NCBI RefSeq assembly: GCF_030698175.1
Contig: NZ_JAUYNT010000025.1
Coordinates: forward strand, 1 to 64,000
From: Pseudomonas sp.
Lineage (GTDB): Bacteria; Pseudomonadota; Gammaproteobacteria; Pseudomonadales; Pseudomonadaceae
Reading direction: 5' to 3'
DNA length: 64,000 nucleotides
This document shows positions 17,837 to 26,387 of this stretch, in pieces (position 1 is the first letter of the stretch; the number at the start of each line of letters is the position of its first letter). The position numbers and the translations under genes were made by a program. The notes beneath the pieces were generated by a model. The model did no database searches, was not told the origin of the DNA, and saw only the letters and a program-made list of their open reading frames with translations.

Positions 17837-18706
17837 TCACTCCTGATCCTTCAATACGTCGGGCAAGTAAGCCCGGTGAAAGCCGTTGTAGGAGTGGCTG
17901 TTTTTCGCCTTGTGCAGCGGCCAGGCGCGGCTGCCCTGGGTGGCGGCGCCGTCGATACGCACTGTGTTGCCGCTGATAAAGCTGGCCCCCGGCGAGAGCA
18001 GGAAAATAATCGCCGCCGAGACTTCCGATTCGGTGCCGATGCGTTTCAGCGGCACATGTTCACGCAGGGTCGGGATCACCGCCTTGAACGCGCCCTCGTA
18101 GGTGTCCATGCCGCTGGAGGCGATCCAGCCCGGCGCCACGGCATTCACCCGCACGCCGGCGTAGCCCCATTCGAAGGCCGCGGTCTTGGTGAAGTTCTCC
18201 ATGCCGGCACGCGCGGCACCGGAGTGGCCCATGCCGGGCATGCCGCCCCACATGTCGGCGAGCATATTGACGATGCTGCCGCCGTGTTTGCTCATGCTCT
18301 GGTTGAACACTTCGCGGGCCACCAGAAAGCCGCCGACCAGGTTGGTGCGCACCACCGTCTCGAAGCCTTTTTGGTTGATCGAGGCGAGCGGGGCGGGGTA
18401 TTGGCCGCCGGCGTTATTGACCAGATGTTGAATAGGCCCGCGCTCGGCAATCACGGCGGCGACCATGGCTTTGACCGACTCTTCGTCGCGAATGTCGCAG
18501 ACCTGAAAGCTGACGCTGCCGCCGTCTTCACGGATTTCACCGGCGGTGCTTTCCAGTTTTTCCAGCTTGCGCCCCACCAGCACCACATGGGCGCCGAGGG
18601 CGGCCAGCTCATGGGCGGTGCAACGGCCGATGCCGCTGCCGCCGCCGGTGATCAGAATTGTTTGGCCGTCGAACAGGCCGGCTTTGAAGATAGAGTCGTA
18701 GGTCAT
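17837..18706 (-). CDS. atuB: AtuB-like short-chain dehydrogenase/reductase
   Basis: 289 aa SDR: ILITGGGSGIGRCTAHEL cofactor motif at about 17-34, NNAGGQYPAP, and IAS/GRV-type C-terminal substrate loop; the usual YxxxK is replaced by a segment reading MGHSGAARAGMENFTKTAA, so His replaces Tyr, as in 2,4-dienoyl-CoA-reductase-like SDRs. Start at ATG 18706 (MTYDSIFKAGLFDGQ); the upstream extension lies in a repeat. Its role in the terpene pathway is inferred from its place in the operon. Confidence 0.87.
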   Translation of the reverse strand: MTYDSIFKAGLFDGQTILITGGGSGIGRCTAHELAALGAHVVLVGRKLEKLESTAGEIREDGGSVSFQVCDIRDEESVKAMVAAVIAERGPIQHLVNNAGGQYPAPLASINQKGFETVVRTNLVGGFLVAREVFNQSMSKHGGSIVNMLADMWGGMPGMGHSGAARAGMENFTKTAAFEWGYAGVRVNAVAPGWIASSGMDTYEGAFKAVIPTLREHVPLKRIGTESEVSAAIIFLLSPGASFISGNTVRIDGAATQGSRAWPLHKAKNSHSYNGFHRAYLPDVLKDQE

Positions 18707-18724
18707 GTCGAATACGCGCCTTTT

Positions 18725-18833
18725 GTAGGGTGGGTTAGCCGCGAAGCGGCGTAACCCACCATGGATACGGCGCCTCATTACCGGCTCGGCTGAGGCTTTT
18801 CGGTGGGTTACGCCTGCGGCTAACCCACCCTAG
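18725..18833. repeat. REPIN of the GTAGGGTGGGTTAGCCGCG family between atuA and atuB
   Basis: GTAGGGTGGGTTAGCCGCGA starts at 18725 and closes with CGGCGTAACCCACC at 18760; an inverted partner GGTGGGTTACGCCTGCGGC closes with TAACCCACCCTAG at 18833. It fills almost the whole gap, ending three bases before the atuA stop. Confidence 0.85.
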
Positions 18834-18836
18834 GTT

Positions 18837-20624
18837 TCACAATTGCTCGGCGATGGCCTTGGGCACCGGCACCGGGAACTCCAACAGCTGTTGGGCGAAG
18901 GCCTTGCCCTGCGGGTCGATGCGCAGGCTGGCGACGCCGCCGCCGCCCAAGGCGTTCTCCAGTAAAAAATTCAAACTGTGGCTGGCGGGCAGGTACCAGC
19001 GGCTGACTTTGCTGGTCTGGCCGTCCAGTACATGCTGCATCCATTCGGCCACGGCGGCTTCGCTCAGCGCAGCGGCTATCCACGCCAGATATTCGGGCTT
19101 TCTGGCCATCACGCCGATATTGCTGTGGTTGCCTTTGTCGCCGGAGCGCGCCACCGCCAGCTTGATCAGCGGTACGCAGGCGTCGGCCTGACCTTGGGGC
19201 TGCGGCGCGGCTACGGCGTCGGTGACTTGGCTGACGGTAAAACACGCGAGGCTTGGTAGGCTGAGCGGATGGCGTTCGCCATTCAATTCAACTTCCAGGC
19301 TGCACTTGCCTTTGTCCGCCAGAAAGGAGAACAGCCGAATCACCGGGTACACCGTTGGCCGGCCGCCGACTATGCCGGTCAAGCCTGGGGCCATGCCGGT
19401 GGCGGCCTGGGCGATCTCGCGGGAAAAGAGGACCAGCGCTTCTTTTTTCGGGTGGCGCACGCCGAGCTTGATTATGACTTCGCGGCTATCGGCCCGACGG
19501 CCATGTGAACCATAGGTGGCCTCGCTGCCGAGCAGTTCGATATTGACCTCGGTGTACGGCCCCCAGCCACGGGCGATAAACAGTTCCTGAGTCTTGTTGA
19601 TGATGGCCTGGCTGACCCGTTGGGCCTTTTTCACCGCGTCTATGCCGGCCATCAGGCAGCTGGCGGTGCAGCGAAAACCGTCCATATAGGTGGCGCTGAC
19701 CTTGTAGTCGGCGCTCGGCGGCAGGCCACGGGCGCCTTTGAGGGCCACGCGATTGTCGCCGACCTGGCTCAGTTCGACCTGGGTAAAGTCGCAGACCACA
19801 TCGGGCAAGAAGTAGGCCCGTGGGTCGCCGATCTCGTAGAGCATCTGCTCGCCGACCGTGAAGGGGCTGATCAGACCGCCGGAGCTGATCGGTTTGCTGA
19901 CGATAAAGCCGCCATCGGCGCTCACTTCGATCAGCGGGAAGCCGATGTGCTCGTAATCCGGCACCGACTCCCAGTCGGTGAAGTTGCCACCGCTGCACTG
20001 GGCGCCGCATTCGATGATATGGCCGGCCAAAGCGGCCTGGGCCAGCTTGTCGTAGTCGTTCCAGGCCCAGTTAAATTCGTGCACCAAGGCGGCGCTAACT
20101 ACCGCGCTGTCAACCACTCGACCGGTGATGACGATATCTGCGCCGAGCTTGAGTGCCTCGACTATGCCCGGCGCACCGAGATAGGCGTTTATCGACACGC
20201 ACATGGGTGGCAAGGCGGCGCCGGTAAACATCTCCACTGTGCCGGCTTTGGCCAGCTCGCCCAGCTTGGGCTGCAAATTATCGCCATGCAGCACGGCGAT
20301 CTTCAGGTTCACCCCGGCTTTGTCACAGGCCGCCGCCAGGGCTTTGGCGCAAGCCGTCGGGTTAACTCCGCCGGCGTTGCTGATTACGCGAATCTTTTTG
20401 GCCGCGATCTCGCCCAACAGCGGGCTCAGCACTTCAATAAAGTCGCTGGCGTAGCCGGCATCCGGCTGCTTCATACGGCTGCCTGCCATGATCGACATGG
20501 TCACTTCGGCCAGGTAGTCGAACACCAGATAATCCAGCTCGGCGCCCTGTACCAGCTGGGCGGCGGCGGTGGAGGTGTCGCCCCAGAAGGCGGAGGCGCA
20601 GCCGATACGTACTGTTTGGGTCAT
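18837..20624 (-). CDS. atuA: AtuA, acyclic terpene utilisation protein (DUF1446)
   Basis: 595 aa DUF1446 protein, first gene of the atu operon. Starts [19 protein letters not shown], followed by the conserved [16 protein letters not shown] and [14 protein letters not shown], with [18 protein letters not shown] in the middle. A separate C-terminal domain begins with [26 protein letters not shown]. AtuA is required for growth on citronellol in P. aeruginosa, but its reaction is not settled as far as I know. The ATG at 20624 lacks a strong ribosome site. Faces atuR across an operator-bearing gap. Confidence 0.9.
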   Translation of the reverse strand: MTQTVRIGCASAFWGDTSTAAAQLVQGAELDYLVFDYLAEVTMSIMAGSRMKQPDAGYASDFIEVLSPLLGEIAAKKIRVISNAGGVNPTACAKALAAACDKAGVNLKIAVLHGDNLQPKLGELAKAGTVEMFTGAALPPMCVSINAYLGAPGIVEALKLGADIVITGRVVDSAVVSAALVHEFNWAWNDYDKLAQAALAGHIIECGAQCSGGNFTDWESVPDYEHIGFPLIEVSADGGFIVSKPISSGGLISPFTVGEQMLYEIGDPRAYFLPDVVCDFTQVELSQVGDNRVALKGARGLPPSADYKVSATYMDGFRCTASCLMAGIDAVKKAQRVSQAIINKTQELFIARGWGPYTEVNIELLGSEATYGSHGRRADSREVIIKLGVRHPKKEALVLFSREIAQAATGMAPGLTGIVGGRPTVYPVIRLFSFLADKGKCSLEVELNGERHPLSLPSLACFTVSQVTDAVAAPQPQGQADACVPLIKLAVARSGDKGNHSNIGVMARKPEYLAWIAAALSEAAVAEWMQHVLDGQTSKVSRWYLPASHSLNFLLENALGGGGVASLRIDPQGKAFAQQLLEFPVPVPKAIAEQL

Positions 20625-20665
20625 TGGAATGGTCCGCAACGCAGTGAGGGGATGAATTGGAGCTT

Positions 20666-20726
20666 ACCAAGCAAGCGCTTGGTTGAAAAGATCAAAATAC
20701 TAGTTTTCCCCAAGCGCTTGCTTGGT
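20666..20726. promoter_or_regulatory. AtuR operator pair in the atuA-atuR gap
   Basis: ACCAAGCAAGCGCTTGG at 20666-20682 and its exact reverse complement CCAAGCGCTTGCTTGGT at 20710-20726, separated by 27 bp. Each arm contains the palindrome CAAGCGCTTG, so each arm could bind a TetR dimer. Position between the divergent atuA and atuR starts supports an AtuR operator. A possible atuR promoter, TTGGTT (20722-20727), 17 bp, TTTAAT (20745-20750), overlaps the right arm, which would allow autorepression. Confidence 0.78.
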
Positions 20727-20828
20727 TTGCCCGCTGAGCCTAAATTTAATCAATAATGACAAGCACTTGCCGCCGTCTTGGGTTTAACCAGGCACATCGC
20801 CGATGTGTAGATCGGGCAAGGGCTATGA

Positions 20829-21476
20829 ATGATTTTGGGAGTGGCAGGCGTGAATGAACAAAAAGCCCAAGAGGTAATGTTGGCCCTGGTGGCCAGCGGA
20901 GAGGTCACCGATGCGCAGAGTGCGCGGGGCAAATTGTTGCAAACCGCGGCGCATTTGTTTCGCAGCAAAGGCTTTGATCGCACTACGGTGCGCGATCTGG
21001 CCAGCGCGGTGGGCATCCAGTCGGGGAGCATTTTTCATCACTTTAAAAGCAAGGATGAAATCCTCCGCTCGGTGATGGAGGAAACCATTATCTACAACAC
21101 CGCCTTGATGCGCGCCGCCTTGACGGATGCCGGCAACCAGCGCGAGCGGGTGCTGGCGCTGATTCGCTGCGAGTTGCAGTCAATCATGGGCGGCACTGGC
21201 GAGGCCATGGCGGTACTGGTCTACGAATGGCGGGCGCTCTCGCCCGAGGGCAAGTCTTATATTTTGGCGCTGCGCGATAACTACGAGCAGATCTGGCTGG
21301 ACGTGCTCGAGGAGGCCAAGGCAGCTGGATATTTTCAGGCCGAGACCTTTATTTTACGGCGCTTACTGGCCGGGGCGCTGTCCTGGACCACAACCTGGTT
21401 TCGTCCCGATGGCTCGTTGAGCCTGGATCAATTGGCCGAGCAGGCGCTGTTGCTGGTGGTCAAAGGGCCTGAATAA
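20829..21476 (+). CDS. atuR: AtuR, TetR-family repressor of the atu genes
   Basis: 215 aa. TetR DNA-binding domain at about 30-80: GKLLQTAAHLFRSKGFDRTTVRDLASAVGIQSGSIFHHFKSK; the rest is the helical ligand domain. Start taken at ATG 20829; a GTG at 20850 with a GGGAG site upstream is a reasonable alternative. In P. aeruginosa AtuR represses the atu genes and senses pathway CoA esters; the same is expected here because it faces atuA and has matching operator repeats. Confidence 0.9.
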   Translation: MILGVAGVNEQKAQEVMLALVASGEVTDAQSARGKLLQTAAHLFRSKGFDRTTVRDLASAVGIQSGSIFHHFKSKDEILRSVMEETIIYNTALMRAALTDAGNQRERVLALIRCELQSIMGGTGEAMAVLVYEWRALSPEGKSYILALRDNYEQIWLDVLEEAKAAGYFQAETFILRRLLAGALSWTTTWFRPDGSLSLDQLAEQALLLVVKGPE

Positions 21477-21624
21477 GGCTGTGGAAACCACGCTGCTGGG
21501 TTCTGTGGGGTTAAAAGCTGACTGCTTTAGCGGTTTTTTTGATTTGAAGGCAAAGTGCCAGTATGTGTTGCGAGATTCTTCGCATACACTCCAGCCCATA
21601 AGGGACTTTCTAGGGGTGGCTGTG

Positions 21625-22410
21625 GTGCGTGTTGTTCATTGCCTGGTGCTGTTTGCACTCAGTTGCTGTGCCGCGCAATCGGTATGGGCGGCGCAATTGA
21701 TTAAGGTCGGTGCCTACAACTATCCACCTTATGTGCTCAAGGCGGAAAGCGAGCAGCCGCAAGGCCTGCTGCCCGATTTATTGGCCGTCTTAAACCAGCA
21801 ACAAAACGACTATCACTTCGAGTTGGTGCCCACCTCGGTCACCCGCCGTTATCGTGACTTTCAAAATGCCCGGTTTGACATCATCTTGTTCGAATCAGCC
21901 GCTTGGGGTTGGCAGGGCATCGCCCTGACTAACCTCGATCTGCAGGTTGAGGATGCCGATATCTACGTGGCCAAGGCAGAGCCGGGGCGCACCCAAGCGT
22001 ATTTCGAGCAGATCAAAGGCAAGCGTTTGGCGCTCTATACCGGCTATCACTATGGGTTTGCGAATTTTAATGCCGACCCTGAGTATTTGGCCCGTGAGTT
22101 CAACGCGATGCTCAACTACTCCCATGAGAGCAATCTGCTGATGGTGCAGCGCGGCCGCGCCGATATCACCGTGGTGACGCGCTCCTACCTGCATAGCTTT
22201 GAACGGACGTTCCCGGAGCAGCGGGCGCAGCTGTTGACCTCCAGCAAAGCCGACCAGATCTACCACCATGAGGCCCTGTTGCGCCCACAGGCGCCGATCA
22301 GCAGCGCCACCCTCGGGGCCTTGCTGCAACAACTGCGTAGCCAAGGCCTGTTGAGCAAACTGTACGTGCAGTACCAATTGCGCCCACTGGGCTCTATCGC
22401 CCAGCACTAA
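21625..22410 (+). CDS. Periplasmic substrate-binding protein, SBP_bac_3 type, solitary
   Basis: About 261 aa. A signal peptide reads VRVVHCLVLFALSCCAAQSVWA before the mature start AQLIKVGAYNYPPYVL, the opening of family-3 binding proteins (GAYNYPPYV, then LLPDLLAVLNQQQNDYHFELVPT). GTG starts at 21616, 21622 and 21625 are all possible; I use the last, which has AGGGG nearby. The frame is open to 21481 but upstream sequence is not signal-like. No permease or ATPase adjoins, so it may be a sensor, a scavenger, or one of the expanded solitary family found in Pseudomonas. The ligand is unknown. Confidence 0.75.
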   Translation: MRVVHCLVLFALSCCAAQSVWAAQLIKVGAYNYPPYVLKAESEQPQGLLPDLLAVLNQQQNDYHFELVPTSVTRRYRDFQNARFDIILFESAAWGWQGIALTNLDLQVEDADIYVAKAEPGRTQAYFEQIKGKRLALYTGYHYGFANFNADPEYLAREFNAMLNYSHESNLLMVQRGRADITVVTRSYLHSFERTFPEQRAQLLTSSKADQIYHHEALLRPQAPISSATLGALLQQLRSQGLLSKLYVQYQLRPLGSIAQH

Positions 22411-22412
22411 AT

Positions 22413-22434
22413 GTAGGGTGGGCTGAAGCCCACC
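22413..22434. repeat. Single REP of the GTAGGGTGGGC family
   Basis: GTAGGGTGGGCTGAAGCCC plus ACC, a perfect hairpin 2 bp after the stop of the solitary binding protein gene. It could double as a transcript 3' end. Confidence 0.75.
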
Positions 22435-22447
22435 CAAAATCGACGTT

Positions 22448-22473
22448 CAACACATCACGGGTACAGAGCCTTA
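22448..22473. mobile_element. Solitary IS1595-like terminal repeat remnant
   Basis: CAACA-N4-ACGGGTACAGAGCC followed by TTA matches the right end of the intact IS1595-family element at 48352-48374: 17 bases from ACGGG to CCTTA are identical and the CAACA block is in register. No transposase or second end is nearby. It lies one base from the stop codon of the lipoprotein gene. It may be a scar of a lost copy or a preferred target. Confidence 0.5.
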
Positions 22474-22474
22474 T

Positions 22475-23884
22475 TTAGGGCGCGACAAAGTAGCGTTCTA
22501 ACAAGTCCGGGTCATCGAACTGGGCACGACCAACAAAGGCTGTGGCGTGTTGCCCCCATTGGCGCATGGCCCCCGGCGATACCACCCCCGATGGCCATAG
22601 CAGCCAACGCTCCAAACGTTCAGTCCCGCTTACCAAACCCTCGTCGTCGTAGAGGCTGCGCCGTCCTTGTGGGTGGGCCAGTTGCCGCAGTGCGTTCAGG
22701 GGGCGCTGTTGATAGCTCATAGCCGGGTAGGGCGAGCGCCGGTCGTCGACACTCAGCAGGCTATGTTCGCCGGCACTCAGCCACAGGGTTGGCGCCTGGT
22801 CGCCAGTGCTGTCGATGCGGCGCACGCTGCGCGGTTCCAGCTCGCTCGGTTGCGGCATTGGCTCACGGGCCTGCCAGGGCGAGTCGGCGGGCAGAAAGAA
22901 GTTCTGCCAACAGCCGCAAGGATGAATGCTGTCGTACAGCAGCGCGCCCCCCTGCTCATCGAGAGTCACGCGCCAGAGCAAACCATCCAGTTCACCGCCA
23001 TACAGATCCCAGGGCCGCGGCTTGGGCCTGTGGCTGAACCAGAACTGGTAGATCAGCTGTAAATGCCAGCGGCCGTTGAGCCTGCTCCAGCCGATCTGCT
23101 CAAACACTTGGGTTGCTTGCCGGTCGAAATCGCGCTGCCCGTTGGCCGTAAACACCGGGCTACCGAGACGATCAGCGCGGCTGGCTTGCTCGACTTTCAG
23201 CCAGGGCGCATGGCGGGCAAACAGCGCCGCCAGTTGCTGCGGATCGGCCTGCGGCAGGCCCAAGGCATCAATGCTCTGCCGCGACGCAAGTGTTGGCGCG
23301 CCCGGCAGCGGCTGATAGCCAAGCCAGCGGGCGCTGTCCCGCGGCGCCGGGGCCTGCTCGCTGGCCAGCTGCGCGCGAACAATCAGTTGCCGGTAGAGCG
23401 GTTTGAGCAATGGATAAAGCCCCAGCACTCGTGCCCAGCCACGGTAAGCATCAGGCTGCTGCGCGGCCGCTACCGCCCGCTGAAAGTCGTCCGGCTGCTC
23501 GAGCAATTGCTGGCGTTGGCTGTCACGGCAACTTTGCAGTTGCTCTTGGCGCGCCGCACTGCGCCAGTGTCGCGTCACCGCCGGCGCTAAATTACCCAGC
23601 TCAATATTGCTGGCCTCGATATCGCGTTCGGCCAAACGTTGTAACCACAGGCTGCGCTGTGCACGGCTGTGCGCCGTGGGGCCAAGGGCGGCCAGCACGC
23701 GGTCGCTGCGCAGGCCAACAAAACCGTTTAAGGGCTGGTACTGCGCGTCGTGGCTGGTTGCGCTAGCAACCTCGCGCGCGGCAAACAACGCGGCGCAGTC
23801 AGTGCCGGTGCTGGGTAGTTGCTGGGCACAGCCGGTTAGCCATAAAGCGGCGGCGAGGCTAGCGGTCGTGCGCGTCTTTGGCAT
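22475..23884 (-). CDS. Uncharacterised lipoprotein
   Basis: About 469 aa from the ATG at 23884 (MPKTRTTASLAAALWLTGC). It has a clear lipobox, LTGC, so it is likely an acylated envelope protein. Starts at 23896 and 23905 are in phase. No known domain is recognised; distinctive stretches are DSIHPCGCWQNFFLPADSP and LERWLLWPSGVVSPGAMRQW. The start overlaps the end of the DUF2897 gene by 26 bp, so the two are probably co-transcribed. No function is assigned. The downstream end abuts an IS1595-like remnant. Confidence 0.72.
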   Translation of the reverse strand: MPKTRTTASLAAALWLTGCAQQLPSTGTDCAALFAAREVASATSHDAQYQPLNGFVGLRSDRVLAALGPTAHSRAQRSLWLQRLAERDIEASNIELGNLAPAVTRHWRSAARQEQLQSCRDSQRQQLLEQPDDFQRAVAAAQQPDAYRGWARVLGLYPLLKPLYRQLIVRAQLASEQAPAPRDSARWLGYQPLPGAPTLASRQSIDALGLPQADPQQLAALFARHAPWLKVEQASRADRLGSPVFTANGQRDFDRQATQVFEQIGWSRLNGRWHLQLIYQFWFSHRPKPRPWDLYGGELDGLLWRVTLDEQGGALLYDSIHPCGCWQNFFLPADSPWQAREPMPQPSELEPRSVRRIDSTGDQAPTLWLSAGEHSLLSVDDRRSPYPAMSYQQRPLNALRQLAHPQGRRSLYDDEGLVSGTERLERWLLWPSGVVSPGAMRQWGQHATAFVGRAQFDDPDLLERYFVAP

Positions 23885-24026
23885 CCGCTTCGGCATTGCG
23901 TGCATGGATACGGCGCAGTTGTTCGTCGGTTAAAGGTAAAGGCTGGGCGCTATCGCGCAGCAATAACAAACCGCCGACGATAGAGCCGATGGCCAGTAGC
24001 ATTATCAGCCAGGCATACCAAGGCAT
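23859..24026 (-). CDS. DUF2897 small membrane protein
   Basis: 55 aa: MPWYAWLIMLLAIGSIVGGL is a single N-terminal membrane span, followed by a charged tail (PLTDEQLRRIHARNAEADAK). The size and pattern fit DUF2897 proteins of Pseudomonas, of unknown function. ATG at 24026 has AGGAG upstream. It overlaps the lipoprotein gene start. Confidence 0.75.
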   Translation of the reverse strand: MPWYAWLIMLLAIGSIVGGLLLLRDSAQPLPLTDEQLRRIHARNAEADAKDAHDR

Positions 24027-24110
24027 GGTCGTTCTCCTGAGGGTTGTGTGTAACTCCACCATACGCCGCCTCAAGCCCGCGGCCCAGCCGCAAATGTCGC
24101 GCTGCGGGGG

Positions 24111-24872
24111 CTAGAGGTAGTCGATCAGGATGTCGTCGTAGCGCGTCTTGCCGGAGATTCCCGGCGTCTGGCGGATTCGATCTATGGCTTTTTGCAGTTC
24201 TTGGACCTTCTCATCGCTGACCTGCGGATTGAAGGCGTACCACAGCTCACCCGCTTGCAGTAGATAGATACTTTCGAAGTCGTCGGGGTCTAAATCTGCG
24301 TTGCGCAGGAACCAGTGCGCAACCGTTTCATTGGTAGCCCAAAGATCGATACGCCCGGCCTGTAACTGTTGCACCAAGGCGTCGGAGTTGGCCGCGAGGT
24401 TCAATTGGCTGTCTTGCGCGCCCAGGCTGCGAACCAATTGTTCGCCAACGTCGTCGCGAATGCTGCCGATTCGATAGCGCTGCAAATCGGTGACCGCATC
24501 AATGCGGAGGGCGCGGGATTTTTTGGCCAGTAACACGACCCGGCTGCTGGCAATAGGCCCGGCCCATTTAAAGAGCTTTTCGCGTTCGGCGGTGCGGGTG
24601 GTGGAGAACAATACGTGGTTGGGTTTTTTCAGTGTGCTGCGGTAGCTGCGCGCCCAAGGCATCAGGCGGATGTGACTGCGCAGTACCGGCTGCGCGGTCT
24701 GCTGGCTGGCGAGCACTAAAAGATCCACGGCAATGCCGCGCAAAATATTGTTATCGCTGAAGTTGTAGGGTGGGTAGTCCTCGGTGACGTAGATCAGTGT
24801 CTCGTCTGCCCTGACCTGAACGCTGCCACTGAGCAGTAGTAGTGCCCAACAAAAACGAATGCAATAGCCCAT
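24111..24872 (-). CDS. Periplasmic substrate-binding protein, SBP_bac_3 type, solitary
   Basis: 253 aa with a signal peptide (MGYCIRFCWALLLLSGSVQVRA) before DETLIYVTEDYPPYNFSD, the typical start of amino-acid-type family-3 binding proteins. Later motifs: LMPWARSYRSTLKKPNHVLFSTTRT and LQAGRIDLWATNETVAHWF, seen in the solitary proteins related to bacterial sensor domains. ATG at 24872 has GGAGAG upstream; the longer frame to 25022 is discarded. Divergent from the CBS histidine kinase gene 208 bp away. No transporter partners; could present a ligand to a sensor, which is unproven. Confidence 0.8.
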   Translation of the reverse strand: MGYCIRFCWALLLLSGSVQVRADETLIYVTEDYPPYNFSDNNILRGIAVDLLVLASQQTAQPVLRSHIRLMPWARSYRSTLKKPNHVLFSTTRTAEREKLFKWAGPIASSRVVLLAKKSRALRIDAVTDLQRYRIGSIRDDVGEQLVRSLGAQDSQLNLAANSDALVQQLQAGRIDLWATNETVAHWFLRNADLDPDDFESIYLLQAGELWYAFNPQVSDEKVQELQKAIDRIRQTPGISGKTRYDDILIDYL

Positions 24873-25080
24873 GGCCAGGCTCTCCGTGTGCGGCGCATTG
24901 GCGAATACGCTGAAACCAATATAGCTGAGGCTTTTAGCACTCGTGGATTCAGCGTGGCTGAGCATGCAGGCTGCTGGGTTAGGCTCTGTAGGGCCGTGGC
25001 TGGGAAAAATCGCCAATGTCATCTGACCGAAACTTGGCGCTGGTTCAATGCGGTTCCAGTCTTAGTCGCCCGGATTGCCT

Positions 25081-26385
25081 ATGAACACCGCTCCTGCGCT
25101 CGCCCAGTTGCTTCGTGCTGTGCAACCTTTGTCCGTCAACACCAGCATCAGTGAGGTGGCCGAGTGCTTTTTGCTGGCGGCGCACAGCAGCTTTTTGTCG
25201 TTACCGCTGGTTGATGAGCAAGGCCGGCCATCGGGCTTGGTCAGCCGTTATGCGCTGCAGAATATTTTTATGCAGCGCTTTGGTCGTGATCTCTGGGGTA
25301 ATAAGCCGGTTAGCGAGGTGATGAACCCGCAGCCCTTGCTGGTGCGCCTGGATACCAGCCTAGAAGAAGCGGCCCGGCAAATTACCGCGCAGTTGCAATC
25401 GCCGATTCGTGACGATTTTATGCTGATCGATGCCCAAGGCCGGTATTGCGGCCTGGGCACTGTGTTGGATGTGCTCAAAGCCATGGAGAGCCGCGTCGGC
25501 CAACGCAATCGCGTGCTGCGCCAAGCCTTGGTCGACCTTAAAGAGTCGCAAGTGCAGCTGGTGCAGTCGGAGAAAATGGCCTCCCTTGGGCAGATGGTCG
25601 CCGGCGTCGCCCATGAGCTGAACACCCCGCTGGGCTATGTCACCAACAACGTGCAGTTGCTGCGTGAGCTGAGCCTGCCGCTGTTGCAGTTGGCCACGGC
25701 GCAGGCCGAGTTGGCCGATTGTTTGGCCGACCCCAGCTGCGACGAGCCGCGCTTGGCCGCAGCGCTGGACTCGGCGGCCACTAGCCGCGCGCAAGCCGCC
25801 CCGGAACTGCTGGCCGAAGACCTGCAACAGTTGTTTGCCGACACCGGTTATGGCCTCGGACAGATCGCAGAATTAGTGGTTGGCCTGAAGGATTTTGCCC
25901 GGCTGGACCGCGCCATGAGCGAGGAGGTTGACCTTAACGACTGCATCCGCAGCGCCTTGCTGATCGCCCGCAACAACATCAAGGATAAGGCCGAGGTGTT
26001 GCAACAGCTCGGTGAGTTGCCGGCCATCGCCTGCGCGGCGTCGCAGATCAATCAGGTGCTGCTCAATCTATTGAATAACGCCGCGCAAGCCATCGACGGT
26101 TTCGGCCGGATTCAGGTGAAAACCTGGGCCGAAGCCGACTACGTGCTGATCTCCATTGAGGACAGTGGCCGTGGCATGTCGGCGGCGGTGCAGAAGCGGA
26201 TTTTTGATCCGTTCTTCACCACCAAGCCGGTGGGCGAGGGCACCGGTTTGGGCTTGTCGATCAGTTTTAAAATCATTCAGGACCACGGCGGCACTATTCG
26301 CGTGGCCTCGGTGCTGGGGCGCGGCACGCGCTTCGTGCTGCGCTTGCCACGGCGCCAAGCTGACCAGCTGAAAAGGAGCGCTTGA
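25081..26385 (+). CDS. Soluble CBS-domain sensor histidine kinase
   Basis: 434 aa. No membrane spans. Residues about 15-135 form a CBS pair (PLSVNTSISEVAECFLLA...; NKPVSEVMNPQPLLV...), usually binding adenine nucleotides. A coiled-coil linker (140-165) leads to a HisKA-type box VAGVAHELNTPLGY, with the phospho-accepting His at residue 178. An ATPase domain follows, with INQVLLNLLNNAAQAI (N box), SGRGM (G1) and GEGTGLGLSIS (G2). ATG at 25081. It is followed 2 bp later by a twin-receiver regulator, its likely partner. The signal may be the cell's nucleotide state. Confidence 0.85.
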   Translation: MNTAPALAQLLRAVQPLSVNTSISEVAECFLLAAHSSFLSLPLVDEQGRPSGLVSRYALQNIFMQRFGRDLWGNKPVSEVMNPQPLLVRLDTSLEEAARQITAQLQSPIRDDFMLIDAQGRYCGLGTVLDVLKAMESRVGQRNRVLRQALVDLKESQVQLVQSEKMASLGQMVAGVAHELNTPLGYVTNNVQLLRELSLPLLQLATAQAELADCLADPSCDEPRLAAALDSAATSRAQAAPELLAEDLQQLFADTGYGLGQIAELVVGLKDFARLDRAMSEEVDLNDCIRSALLIARNNIKDKAEVLQQLGELPAIACAASQINQVLLNLLNNAAQAIDGFGRIQVKTWAEADYVLISIEDSGRGMSAAVQKRIFDPFFTTKPVGEGTGLGLSISFKIIQDHGGTIRVASVLGRGTRFVLRLPRRQADQLKRSA

Positions 26386-26387
26386 AC

